Positions 34,489 to 43,750 of a stretch of DNA of 64,000 bases are shown here, piece after piece. The DNA lies in assembly GCA_022837485.1 (NCBI GenBank), contig JALHHH010000027.1, positions 1 through 64,000 of the forward strand, read 5' to 3'. Origin of the DNA: Bacteroidales bacterium (GTDB taxonomy: Bacteria; Bacteroidota; Bacteroidia; Bacteroidales; Lentimicrobiaceae). The notes below the pieces were generated by a model, which was not told the origin of the DNA, ran no database searches, and saw only the letters and a program-made list of their open reading frames with translations. The position numbers and the translations under genes were made by a program. Position 1 is the stretch's first letter. Every line of letters starts with the position of its first letter.

Positions 34489-36534
34489 ATGACTGACTTA
34501 AGGTCGAATTTCTTAAGAATAATTCCGGCTGCTGTATTGCTGCAGGTTTTACTTATCGGTCAACTGGCTGCCCAGCCGGTACCGCAGATAACGGCCGTTT
34601 CGGTAGAGGACAATACAACATTTGCCGTATACTGGGAGGCCGCTTCGGGTGCGTTCGACGGATACAGGGTGTTCTACCGTTATGCCGGATCAACTTCAGC
34701 GTACCAATCGGCAGATTTTCCCTCGTCAGGAGTGTCTGGTAATATTGTTGTTTCCGATGCAGGTTCAACCGGTTACGAGTTTTTTATGGTGACCTATCTG
34801 AATTCCGGATCCAGCTCCGGTGAATCGGCCCGTCTGAGATCCATTGTTCCTGTGGTTTCTAATGCCGGAACAGGCACCGGTGTCGCACGTATCGACTGGA
34901 ATAAAATGAACTCTGGTGTAGCGGAAGTTTACGATATCTACAGATCGGATGACGGAGTAAGTTTTTCATTTTCCGGCACAACAAATCAGCAGACTTTTTA
35001 TGATACCATTCAGGAATACTGCAGCTCACAAACCATACAGTATAAAATTGTATGCAAGGCCGGAGCCGTTTTGGCAAGCTCTGCCCTTGCAAGCGGAGTT
35101 TTCAAGGACGATAACCTGCCCGAGGATCCGGAATTGAGCTATGTGACCATTGTTAACGGACAGGCCGGATTATACTGGACCCACAGTCCTTCACAGGACG
35201 TTGACAGGTATGTGATCGAAGTTAATGAAGGCGGTATTTGGTCCGTTCACGAAACCATAGGCTATTCCGAATCTTTCATCGATGGCAATGCTGCACTTCC
35301 AACCTTTCATGACCCTTGCGGGGAGGTGGTGACCTATGCCGTCCGGGCACTCGATCAATGTGGTAATTCAAGCTCAGGCTACGTGAATTATTCGAAACCG
35401 CACAACACGATTTTACTTACCGGAGATACCGAACCCGAATGCAACCGGAAAGCCAGCCTTGTATGGAATGCATACAATAACCTGAATCCACCGGTGACTG
35501 AGTACAAGGTTTTACGTTCGCACAACGGTGCCCCTGCCGTTGAAATTGCTGCGCTGCCTGCCGGCGGCAATGGTCCGTATTCCTTTACGGATCCTGAATT
35601 GCTTACGCCTCTGACTTCCTACACTTACCACATCCGGGCCGGCAATGGTGCTCTTCCCGAAGGTCCTGAAAGCTGCAGGGTGGAACTCATCCCGGATCCG
35701 GAGTTGCTCGATGCCTTTGAACTCGATAACCTCACGGTTGTCAACAGCGATTACATCGATCTCTTTGTAAACGGAGACCCCCCCGGGCTTATCCACCGTT
35801 ACGAGATTTACCGTTCGGCCGACGGCCCGGCATCGCTAAGCCTATTGGAGTCGGGCATCTGGGGAAGCTCCGGCTCTCTATTAATCAATGAACCTACCGC
35901 GGAAGTAGAGCAAACAAGTTATTACTACCGGGTTGCAGTACTCGATGCCTGCGGCTATGAACTGGCGTCCTCGGCAGTAATGCGGAGTATTTTACTCGAA
36001 ATTACCGATCTGGGGGAAGGAAACGTAAGGCTTAACTGGAATGCTCTGGAAGGCTGGAGCGATTACCCGGTGAAATACAGAATCTACCGATTCGAAAACG
36101 ATCAGCCCTCGGCGGGATTCCCTGTGGAAGTGGCTCCGACGATACTTTCGTATAACGATCAAATCGAAGATAATGGCGCCGGAAGGGTAAGTTATCTGGT
36201 TGAAGCCGTAAGATCGGATGACGTCACAAGCCGGTCGAACACGGCAGTAATTACCGGTGAAGCAGATGTTGTTCTTCCAACGGCCTTCCGCCCCTCGGGT
36301 TTGAGCCCCTTGTTCCGCCCGCTGGTTAAAAACATCGATCCTGTGCGTTACAGCTTTATTGTATACAATCGCTGGGGGCAGCAGGTTTTTCTTACAAACG
36401 TTTTTGCAGAAGGATGGGACGGAAGGCAAAACGGCCGGGAAGCCCCGGCCGGTATTTATGCTGTTATAGTCACGTATGCCGATTACAACGGCATGACCTA
36501 TTCCAAAACGGGAACGCTGATGCTGCTGCGCTAA
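34489..36534 (+). CDS. Secreted Fn3-repeat protein with T9SS type B (gliding-motility-associated) tail
   Basis: A signal peptide (AAVLLQVLLIGQLAAQP) is followed by about six fibronectin III-like modules, recognisable by repeated phrases such as YDIYRSDDG, YKVLRSHNG, YEIYRSADG and YRIYRFENDQ and by YYYRVAVLDACG-type closing strands. The last 85 residues (PTAFRPSGLSPLFRPL ... YNRWGQQVF ... WDGRQNGREAPAGIY) form a type B T9SS sorting domain. The usual NGDG loop of that domain is replaced by SGLSP. No catalytic motif is seen; a surface structural or adhesive role is inferred. Its stop lies ten bases from that of the convergent S9 peptidase. Confidence 0.9.
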   Translation: MTDLRSNFLRIIPAAVLLQVLLIGQLAAQPVPQITAVSVEDNTTFAVYWEAASGAFDGYRVFYRYAGSTSAYQSADFPSSGVSGNIVVSDAGSTGYEFFMVTYLNSGSSSGESARLRSIVPVVSNAGTGTGVARIDWNKMNSGVAEVYDIYRSDDGVSFSFSGTTNQQTFYDTIQEYCSSQTIQYKIVCKAGAVLASSALASGVFKDDNLPEDPELSYVTIVNGQAGLYWTHSPSQDVDRYVIEVNEGGIWSVHETIGYSESFIDGNAALPTFHDPCGEVVTYAVRALDQCGNSSSGYVNYSKPHNTILLTGDTEPECNRKASLVWNAYNNLNPPVTEYKVLRSHNGAPAVEIAALPAGGNGPYSFTDPELLTPLTSYTYHIRAGNGALPEGPESCRVELIPDPELLDAFELDNLTVVNSDYIDLFVNGDPPGLIHRYEIYRSADGPASLSLLESGIWGSSGSLLINEPTAEVEQTSYYYRVAVLDACGYELASSAVMRSILLEITDLGEGNVRLNWNALEGWSDYPVKYRIYRFENDQPSAGFPVEVAPTILSYNDQIEDNGAGRVSYLVEAVRSDDVTSRSNTAVITGEADVVLPTAFRPSGLSPLFRPLVKNIDPVRYSFIVYNRWGQQVFLTNVFAEGWDGRQNGREAPAGIYAVIVTYADYNGMTYSKTGTLMLLR

Positions 36535-36544
36535 GCGTCAGATA

Positions 36545-38956
36545 CTATTTCCTTTTGTTTTTTACGTATTTCTCAAGCCATTCATCGGTTTCCCACAGCA
36601 TATGCAGCACGTTTTCACGGGCGCTGTAGCCGTGACTTTCGTACGGCAGAAGAACCAGCCTGGCAGTACCTCCAAGTCCCTTTATAGCACCAAACAACCG
36701 TTCGCTCTGCAGGGTAAATGTTCCGGGATTATTATCGGCATCGCCATGGATCAGAAGCAGGGGTTCATTGATTTTATCGGCATGCACGAAGGGCGACATT
36801 TTCATGTAAACTTCCGGAGCTTCCCAGAATGTGCGCTCTTCAGCCTGGAATCCGAACGGAGTGAGCGTACGGTTATACGCTCCGCTGCGGGCAATTCCGG
36901 CGGCAAACAGATCGCAGTGCGCCATAAGGTTGGCAGTCATGAATGCTCCGTACGAATGCCCTCCTATAGCAACCCGGCCGGGATCGGCTACGCCCCTCGA
37001 GACGCAATAGTCTATCGCTGCCGCAGCATTGGCAACCAGCTGCTCAACAAATGAATCGTTCGGTTGTTCCTCGCCCTCTCCAATGATGGGAAAATCGGCG
37101 TCATCCAGGATAGCATAGCCTCTGGCAGCCCAGTAAACCGGCGATCCGTAGTAGAGCTGTACGAACGTATGCGGCGATTCCCGAACCTGTCCGGCCTGTC
37201 CGGCATCCTTAAATTCACGTGGATATGCCCACATAAGCATCGGTAAGGCTCCGTCCCGTTCTTTGACGTAGCCGGCAGGGAGATACAGCGTTGCCGACAA
37301 TTCCACGCCATCGGCCCTTTTATACCTGACCCGCTCTTTCGGGACATTCATAAACGATTCGTATGGATTCGTGAAATGTGTAAGCTGCCGGAGCGATTTG
37401 CCGGTACGGATGAAGAAATTCGGATTTACGGTCTTGCTTTCAATGGACGTCAGCATAACCTTTTTAACCGGATCGATCACGCGGACAATTGATTCATAGG
37501 TTGAAGCTCCATCGGCCTGCCAGAGCCTCTTTCTCTTCAGGCTTTTCAGCTCAAGTTCATCCAGAAACGGTCGATTCCCTTCCGGGGAATAACCTTCGCC
37601 CTGTAGGTAGAGTTTCTTCCCGTCATCCGAAAACCAAAGAGAATAGGAATTAAACCGGTTTCGCTTCATCTGGAAGTTGCCCGGATCGCTATAAGCATCT
37701 TCGGTAGAGCGCTCAAACAAAACCTTTTTTTCAATTTCTGTATTTGACGGATTTACCAGGTAGGTTATTTCCTTGCGGTTTCTCCACCAGCCCCCGGTAA
37801 CCAATGCAACGTCATCTTTGCCCCAGTCGACCGATCTGAATCGCAGCGGCAGGGATGCGAGTAACTGACCTTCACCGCGGAAAGGTTCATCAAGGTTGTA
37901 AACGTTGTCGCGTACCGGCGATTCCTTTTCGGGATCGCCCCCGTCGGCAGCTTCAGCCCAGTAAAGGCTTGCAGGCATGTCGGAACGCCATCCGATGTTG
38001 CGTTTTCCCGTTTCGGTGGCATCAAATCCGGCAGGCAACTCCTCCAGAAGCGGCTTTTGGTGGAAGGTCAAATAGAAACTTCCGTCGGCCCGGTAAATGG
38101 AATAATCAACAGGAAAACGATAAAACGGTACAAGATAAGAATAGGGCCGGGTAACCGTTTGAACCAATAAATATCGACCGTCGGGTGAAAAATCAATGGA
38201 TCGGTAAATTGCAGCCGGAAGGTATGCAGTTGTTTCTCCATTTAGTCCCGCTTTTACAATTTCAGCCATGGCATAGTGCTCGAATTCGCGTTCATCGGCA
38301 GGCGACCTTAAAAGATCCTGAAACGTTCGTGCCGGAGCTTTACGACCGGTGGTCTCCTGTACGGCCGGGCCATCCGGGAGCTGAAGCGCCTTGCCCGGAT
38401 CCTTACGGCTGCCGGGAATAACCTTAACCAGCAGCGATTCGGAGTCGGGCATCCACCGGTATGGAATTCCCAGGGTACCATTGAGGACGGGTCCTGCAAC
38501 CCGCCGGGCTGTGCCGTTTTCCAGACTTACTACCCAGAGTTCAATTCCGTTTGGAAGCGTATTACTGAACGCAAATTTTCGCTCATCCGGCGAAAAACTG
38601 AAATCCGAGATCTTCAGAACTTCCGGTAATCCACTTATTGGCAGAGTTTCTCCCGAAGCTATCAGCATCACACGTAAACCATAAGTGTATGTGACCCTTG
38701 CCGGTCCGTTGGTACGCGGATTGATTCGAAGCCCTGCCAGTCTTATTTCCTCTTCCGCCATCTCTTCAAGCGTTTTGAACGCCTGTCGTTCCAGCATCAC
38801 CATTACACCGTTGCGGGAATCAATGCGAATAAGCGGCCGGGGCTTTATATCTGCCAGCCCGAGGATCTCGCCGGGAGGTAAACGGTAGTGCTGGGGTGAT
38901 TGTGCTTTCAGCATGGAGGTTAAAAGAATTACAAGGGTTAGGAAAATGTAACGCAT
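36545..38956 (-). CDS. S9 family peptidase, glutamyl-endopeptidase-like
   Basis: A secreted serine peptidase of the prolyl oligopeptidase fold. A signal peptide (ILLTSMLKAQ) precedes an N-terminal beta-propeller region (about 100-530), then an alpha/beta-hydrolase domain with Ser668 in GGHSYGAFMTA, the Asp in IHGDADNNPG and the His in YESHGYSA. The segments RADGVELSATLYLPAGY, LPMLMWAYPREF and ERTFWEAPE resemble plant chloroplast glutamyl endopeptidase (CGEP) more than classical prolyl oligopeptidases, which would suggest cleavage after Glu; this is inferred from motif memory. Length 803 fits. It has no T9SS tail, so it should act in the periplasm. Single-gene transcript. Confidence 0.9.
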   Translation of the reverse strand: MRYIFLTLVILLTSMLKAQSPQHYRLPPGEILGLADIKPRPLIRIDSRNGVMVMLERQAFKTLEEMAEEEIRLAGLRINPRTNGPARVTYTYGLRVMLIASGETLPISGLPEVLKISDFSFSPDERKFAFSNTLPNGIELWVVSLENGTARRVAGPVLNGTLGIPYRWMPDSESLLVKVIPGSRKDPGKALQLPDGPAVQETTGRKAPARTFQDLLRSPADEREFEHYAMAEIVKAGLNGETTAYLPAAIYRSIDFSPDGRYLLVQTVTRPYSYLVPFYRFPVDYSIYRADGSFYLTFHQKPLLEELPAGFDATETGKRNIGWRSDMPASLYWAEAADGGDPEKESPVRDNVYNLDEPFRGEGQLLASLPLRFRSVDWGKDDVALVTGGWWRNRKEITYLVNPSNTEIEKKVLFERSTEDAYSDPGNFQMKRNRFNSYSLWFSDDGKKLYLQGEGYSPEGNRPFLDELELKSLKRKRLWQADGASTYESIVRVIDPVKKVMLTSIESKTVNPNFFIRTGKSLRQLTHFTNPYESFMNVPKERVRYKRADGVELSATLYLPAGYVKERDGALPMLMWAYPREFKDAGQAGQVRESPHTFVQLYYGSPVYWAARGYAILDDADFPIIGEGEEQPNDSFVEQLVANAAAAIDYCVSRGVADPGRVAIGGHSYGAFMTANLMAHCDLFAAGIARSGAYNRTLTPFGFQAEERTFWEAPEVYMKMSPFVHADKINEPLLLIHGDADNNPGTFTLQSERLFGAIKGLGGTARLVLLPYESHGYSARENVLHMLWETDEWLEKYVKNKRK

Positions 38957-39481
38957 ATAAAAAAGGTTTAAGTCCAGGCTCTCCTCAAAGGCCGTTGGTT
39001 TTTAGGCTTGTAAATTTAGGATTTTTTAACATTGACGGCAAACATACCCATCTGCCGAGTCGGTGCTTGCTGTTAAACGCATCCGCAAGAGCGCCTTATG
39101 CCCTGTTTGCCTGCATTATTCAGGTAAAAGAGCAGTTGTGACCTGTCTCGTTATCAGCAGGCGGGATGCTTCGGACCGGCTGCTTTAATACGGAATACGG
39201 CCGGATGGTGTAACGCATTCATAAATCCGATGAAAACCTATTTTTCATAACTTTGCGCTTCTCAATTCAGAAAAGCATGTCGCGCTGTATCCAATAATTC
39301 ACCAGACCGGGTATGGCAGTCTATACTGAACTGACAGCACCGGTTTGCCGGAAGTGTTTTTAAGGAAATAGAGTTCGGCAGCTTCATGTTGTCAAGAGAT
39401 GTTCGGCTTAGTATCAATAGTGTCAAGCCGTTAACGGATTCGATTCATAACGATCGTAACAAGCAAACAAATCGAAATACA
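38957..39481. other. Intergenic region between the S9 peptidase and the PPIase operon
   Basis: No gene is supported. A TAACTTTG -7-like word lies at 39248-39255; if used, it gives a leader of about 220 bases before ATG 39482. I see no convincing hairpin array or riboswitch in that leader. The open frame from 39386 codes for a polar stretch in front of an obvious signal peptide and is treated as untranslated. Confidence 0.35.
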
Positions 39482-41470
39482 ATGAAAAAGTCATTATTGG
39501 GATTTTTAGCAGTCGTGTTTCTCGCACTCGGTTCGGCAGATCTCAGCGCTCAGGATCAGGATCCGGTAATTCTTACCGTTGCCGGGGAGCAGATTTCGCG
39601 TTCGGAATTTCTGAATGTTTATCTTAAGAATAATGTCAACAGCGAAGTTCTTGACCGCAAGTCGCTTGAAGAATACATGGAACTCTACATTAATTTCAGG
39701 CTGAAGGTAAAGGAGGCAGAGGCTCTCGGAATGGACACCATGCGTGCGTTCCGTGATGAACTGTCTGGCTACCGCAAGCAATTGGCACAGCCTTATCTTA
39801 TTGATGAAGACATGAATAAGGCCCTTTTGCAGGAGGCTTTCGACCGTAAGCAAACCGACATCCGCGCCAGCCACATACTGATACGTGTCGACCGCAATGC
39901 TGCCCCTGCCGACACCCTGGCTGCTTTCAAGAAGGTAATGGCCATCAGAAAACGATTACAGAAAGGAGAAGATTTCGGTAAGCTTGCAATGGAACTTTCC
40001 GACGACCTTTCGGCCCGCGACCGTACCATGGAAGGCCGCACCATTAAAGGCAACAAGGGCGATCTCGGCTATTTTACCGTTTTCGATATGGTTTATCCAT
40101 TCGAAACGGGAGCCTACAACACCCCCGCCGGAGAAATTTCTATGCCGGTTCGCAGCGATTTCGGTTATCATCTGATCAAAATCACAGATCGTAAACCAGC
40201 CCTCGGACGCGTTCAGGTTGCCCACATCATGCTTCGCATCCCCGCCGGAGCATCAGTGGAAGACAGCAACAGGGTAGCTCAGAACGCAACCGATATATAC
40301 AACCGCATTAAATCAGGGGAGGACTTCAGCCGGATGGCCGATCAATATTCCGACGATAAGTCAACCGCAAGCAAGGGAGGTATGCTCCCATGGTTTGGCG
40401 CCAATAAAATGATTCCCGAATTTATTGCCGAAATCACAAAAATTAAAAAGATTGGTGACCTTGCCGAACCTTTCCTTACTTCCTTCGGCTGGCATATCGT
40501 AAAACTAATCGACCGCAAGGAAATAGGAACCTACGACGAAAACCTGAATGAACTGAAACAAAGTCTGACCAGAAGCGATCGTGCCAAACGCAGCGAAGAG
40601 GCTCTCATCAGCCGCATTAAGAACGAATATAAGTTCACCGAAAAGTCAAAAACCCTCGCTCCCTTCTATAAAGCTGTAACCGACACCATCTTCGAAGCCA
40701 AATGGAAAAAGGAAAAGGCTGCCGGACTTGAGAAAACCATGTTTACCATCGGCCGTCGCGGGTATACCCAGCAGGACTTTGCCGCTTACCTCGAAAAAAA
40801 TCAGCGGAAGCGCAATAAAGAGGACATCCGCACCTTCGTTAACCAGATGTATGGTTCTTTTGTAAATGAAAGTCTTCTAACCTTTGAAGATTCTCAGCTC
40901 GAACAGAAATATCCCGAATTCAGGATGCTTGTAAAGGAATACCGCGATGGCATTCTGCTGTTTGAACTTACCGATCGCAAAATCTGGTCGAAAGCTGTCG
41001 CCGACAGCGCAGGTCTGGAGCTGTTTTACGAAAACAACCGCAACAATTACATGTGGGAAGAGCGTGCCGATGCAACGATCTATACCATCCATTCGACCGA
41101 TGCGGTAATAGTTGCTGCAGTAAAAGCTTCCATTGCAAAAGGTATTTCAGGGAATGAACTGCTCGATCTCTATAATTCCGATACTCTTTTGATGCTTACC
41201 TTCGATCGGAAGAAATATGAAAATGGAGATAATGAACTTGTCGACAGTGTTAATTGGAAGCCAGGCATCTACGATCAAACTGCTGAAGAAGGGAAAACGA
41301 AAATCATTCAGATTCATGAACTTGTGAAACCTGAACCTAAAAAGCTGAACGAAGCACGCGGACTTATTACTGCTGACTATCAGAATTTTCTGGAAAAAGA
41401 GTGGATAAAGGAACTGAGGGATAAATATTCCTTCAGTGTAGACCAGGAAGTTCTTTCTACCATTAAATAG
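39482..41470 (+). CDS. Periplasmic PpiC-type peptidyl-prolyl isomerase/chaperone
   Basis: Helps fold proteins in the periplasm. A signal peptide (MKKSLLGFLAVVFLALGSADLSAQ) is followed by a SurA-like N-terminal helical domain (ILTVAGEQISRSEFLNVY), then two parvulin (PpiC) domains: one at about 120-235 with RASHILIRVD and GDLGYFTVFDMVYPFE, and one at about 240-345 with VAHIMLRIPA and GGMLPWFGANKM. A long helical C-terminal part completes the 662 residues. The start is taken at ATG 39482. It heads a likely operon with the lipoprotein at 41480 (gap 9) and surA at 42363 (gap 22). Substrates are probably outer-membrane proteins, by family analogy. Confidence 0.93.
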   Translation: MKKSLLGFLAVVFLALGSADLSAQDQDPVILTVAGEQISRSEFLNVYLKNNVNSEVLDRKSLEEYMELYINFRLKVKEAEALGMDTMRAFRDELSGYRKQLAQPYLIDEDMNKALLQEAFDRKQTDIRASHILIRVDRNAAPADTLAAFKKVMAIRKRLQKGEDFGKLAMELSDDLSARDRTMEGRTIKGNKGDLGYFTVFDMVYPFETGAYNTPAGEISMPVRSDFGYHLIKITDRKPALGRVQVAHIMLRIPAGASVEDSNRVAQNATDIYNRIKSGEDFSRMADQYSDDKSTASKGGMLPWFGANKMIPEFIAEITKIKKIGDLAEPFLTSFGWHIVKLIDRKEIGTYDENLNELKQSLTRSDRAKRSEEALISRIKNEYKFTEKSKTLAPFYKAVTDTIFEAKWKKEKAAGLEKTMFTIGRRGYTQQDFAAYLEKNQRKRNKEDIRTFVNQMYGSFVNESLLTFEDSQLEQKYPEFRMLVKEYRDGILLFELTDRKIWSKAVADSAGLELFYENNRNNYMWEERADATIYTIHSTDAVIVAAVKASIAKGISGNELLDLYNSDTLLMLTFDRKKYENGDNELVDSVNWKPGIYDQTAEEGKTKIIQIHELVKPEPKKLNEARGLITADYQNFLEKEWIKELRDKYSFSVDQEVLSTIK

Positions 41471-41479
41471 TTCTATGGT

Positions 41480-42340
41480 ATGAAGCGGCTGTTTTATCTT
41501 CTTTTCTTTCCGATGCTTTTGCAGACTGCAGGCTGCCGGTATTTTACCGCTCCGCCTGAAGAAGAGGTGATAGCCGTTGCTTTCGAAACCTACCTGTACC
41601 GCAGTGAGCTGGAAGATGTAATCTCTCCGGGACTCTCTCCTGCCGATAGCCTGGAGATTGCAAACCAGTATATCGATAACTGGATTTTTCAGCAGGTGCT
41701 GCTCAAGCATGCCGCCAAAAACCTTCCCAGGGAACGACGGGATTTTGAAAAACAACTCGAAAACTATCGTAATTCCCTGATTATTTACGAATACGAAAGC
41801 GAGCTGATTCGCCAAAAACTGGATACCACACTCACGGAAGAGCAGATTACGGCCTTCTACAACGAAAACAGTGCCGATTTTCAGCTTCGTGAAAATATTG
41901 TTCGCATCAGTTACGTTAAGATTCCGGTAAAGTCGGTACAAACACCAGCTGCTAAAAAGGTTCGTAAGCTGCTTCTTTCGGACAGCCCCGACGATACGGA
42001 AAAACTTATTGAGCAATGCGACAAATCCTTGTTTGTGTGCAAGCCAGCGGATGAACAGTGGATGAGTTTTGCCGAGCTGCTGAAGGAATTCCCCCTGGAT
42101 GTTTTTGACCAGGAAGGATTTTTGGCCGGTCATACCTCATTTGAGACCAGTGATTCGCTGTTTACCTGGTTTGTGCGGATTAATGAATACAAATTCCGCG
42201 ACAGCACCTCGCCTCTGATCCTGGAACAGCAGAATATCCGGAATATCATTCTGAACCGCAGAAAACAGGAGCTGATAAACCGCATGCAGCATGAAATATT
42301 CCAGGAAGCATTGAAAAACAAGGATTTCGAGAAATTCTGA
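41480..42340 (+). CDS. SurA-like lipoprotein without a recognisable PPIase domain
   Basis: A 286-residue lipoprotein (lipobox LLQTAGC, Cys19). The N-terminal part (VAFETYLYRSELEDVISPG ... YIDNWIFQQVLLKHAAKNL) has the look of the SurA/trigger-factor chaperone core, and the C-terminal helix (NIILNRRKQELINRMQHEIFQEAL) would pack on it as in SurA. The middle, where a parvulin domain would sit, is short and lacks the GGLG/GDLG and HILI motifs of its neighbours. It is probably a membrane-tethered chaperone with no isomerase activity; this is inferred. It sits between two genuine PPIase genes with gaps of 9 and 22 bases. Confidence 0.78.
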   Translation: MKRLFYLLFFPMLLQTAGCRYFTAPPEEEVIAVAFETYLYRSELEDVISPGLSPADSLEIANQYIDNWIFQQVLLKHAAKNLPRERRDFEKQLENYRNSLIIYEYESELIRQKLDTTLTEEQITAFYNENSADFQLRENIVRISYVKIPVKSVQTPAAKKVRKLLLSDSPDDTEKLIEQCDKSLFVCKPADEQWMSFAELLKEFPLDVFDQEGFLAGHTSFETSDSLFTWFVRINEYKFRDSTSPLILEQQNIRNIILNRRKQELINRMQHEIFQEALKNKDFEKF

Positions 42341-42362
42341 AACAAGAATAACATCTAATTCA

Positions 42363-43715
42363 ATGAAGATAAAAAAAGCCTTTGAACTGTTTTTACCGGT
42401 GATACTTATACTGTTCGCCGCCCAGGTCCGCTCACAGGAGCAGATTATTGATGAAGTTGTGGCCGTTGTCGGGGCTAATTTTGTTCTTCAGTCCGACATT
42501 GAAACCCAATACATCCAGTACCGGATGCAGGGCAATATTAAAGATGCCCGCGCTACCCGATGCGCAATTCTGGAAGATCTGCTTTTTCAGAAACTTCTTC
42601 TGAATCAGGCTGAACTTGATTCAGTGAAAGTTACTGATGATGAAGTTGAACAGTCGATGGATGCCAAATTCAGATACTACATCCAGCAGTTCGGATCACA
42701 GGAGAAACTGGAGCAATTCTACAAGAAACCGCTAATTCAGATAAGGGAAGAATTCCGCACCCTTGAACGCGAACGTATGATGGTTGAAGAGGTGCAGCAA
42801 AAACTGGTTAAAGACATAAAGGTTACCCCCTCCGATGTGCGCAGTTTTTTCAACGGCATACCACGCGACAGCATCCCAATGATAGAAATGGAATATGAAG
42901 TAGGTCAGATTGTTAAGGAACCTGCCATCAGTAAGGAAGAGATGGATGCAACACGCGAACGCTTACGTGCATTGCGCGAACGCCTGCTTAAAGGCGAAAA
43001 CTTCGGTGCTCTCGCGGCTCTCTATTCCGAAGACCCAGGTAGTGCAAAAAAAGGAGGTGAAGTCGGATTCGTAAGCCGGGGTCAACTGTATCCTGAATAC
43101 GAAGCAGCAGCTTTCAATCTGAAAAAAGGAGAGATATCCGATATAATCAAATCCAAAGCCGGGTATCACGTAATTCAAATGATCGAGCGACGAGGAGAAA
43201 TGATAAATACCCGTCATATTCTGCTGATGCCTAAAATATCCGACGAAGATCTTGCCCGTACTTCACGCCTTCTCGACAGTGTAGCCGGTTTAATAAAGGA
43301 AAAGAAGATGACCTTTGAAGAAGCCGCCCTTAAATTTTCGGATGACCCCGGAAAAATTAACGGAGGACTTATGGTAAACCCCGTAACGGGAAATACACGG
43401 TTTCAGGCAAAACACCTTGACCCAAAAGTGTTTTTTACCGTGGATAAAATGAATGTTGGCGATATCTCCAGGCCTATGGCTATGATGAATGAAGAAAGCA
43501 AACAAACCATTAACCTTTACTACCTGAAAACACGTACCGAACCACACAGAGCCAACCTGAAAGACGATTACAGCACAATTCAGCAATGGGCACTGACGCA
43601 AAAACAGGATGAGGCCATTAATAAGTGGATAAGCAGCAAGATTGGGAAAACTTATTTCAGGATCAACGATAACTATCTTAACTGCAATTTCAGACACGAC
43701 TGGTCTATCAAGTAA
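42363..43715 (+). CDS. surA: SurA-type periplasmic chaperone/peptidyl-prolyl isomerase
   Basis: Periplasmic chaperone for outer-membrane protein biogenesis. Signal peptide MKIKKAFELFLPVILILFAAQ; the SurA N-domain begins IIDEVVAVVGANFVLQSDIETQY and contains LEDLLFQKLLLNQAELDSV. Two parvulin domains follow: about 180-280 (GQIVKEPAI, FGALAALYSEDPGSAKKGGEVGFVSRGQLYPEYEAAAF, YHVIQMIERRG) and about 285-385 (TRHILLMPKIS, LKFSDDPGKINGGLMVNP). Length 450 is close to E. coli SurA (428). It follows two related genes and precedes a MoxR ATPase by 35 bases; all are likely co-transcribed. Confidence 0.93.
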   Translation: MKIKKAFELFLPVILILFAAQVRSQEQIIDEVVAVVGANFVLQSDIETQYIQYRMQGNIKDARATRCAILEDLLFQKLLLNQAELDSVKVTDDEVEQSMDAKFRYYIQQFGSQEKLEQFYKKPLIQIREEFRTLERERMMVEEVQQKLVKDIKVTPSDVRSFFNGIPRDSIPMIEMEYEVGQIVKEPAISKEEMDATRERLRALRERLLKGENFGALAALYSEDPGSAKKGGEVGFVSRGQLYPEYEAAAFNLKKGEISDIIKSKAGYHVIQMIERRGEMINTRHILLMPKISDEDLARTSRLLDSVAGLIKEKKMTFEEAALKFSDDPGKINGGLMVNPVTGNTRFQAKHLDPKVFFTVDKMNVGDISRPMAMMNEESKQTINLYYLKTRTEPHRANLKDDYSTIQQWALTQKQDEAINKWISSKIGKTYFRINDNYLNCNFRHDWSIK

Positions 43716-43750
43716 AAAATCAAATTATTCTCTAATTCAAGAGTATAGAT

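Noticed and set aside
39386..39481. N-terminal extension of the first PPIase
   Set aside because: It places 32 polar residues before a clear signal peptide; the ATG at 39482 is better.
41147..42133. 328-residue minus-strand open frame
   Set aside because: It is antisense to two well-supported PPIase-family genes and shows no signal, motif or normal composition; it is a shadow of their codon use.
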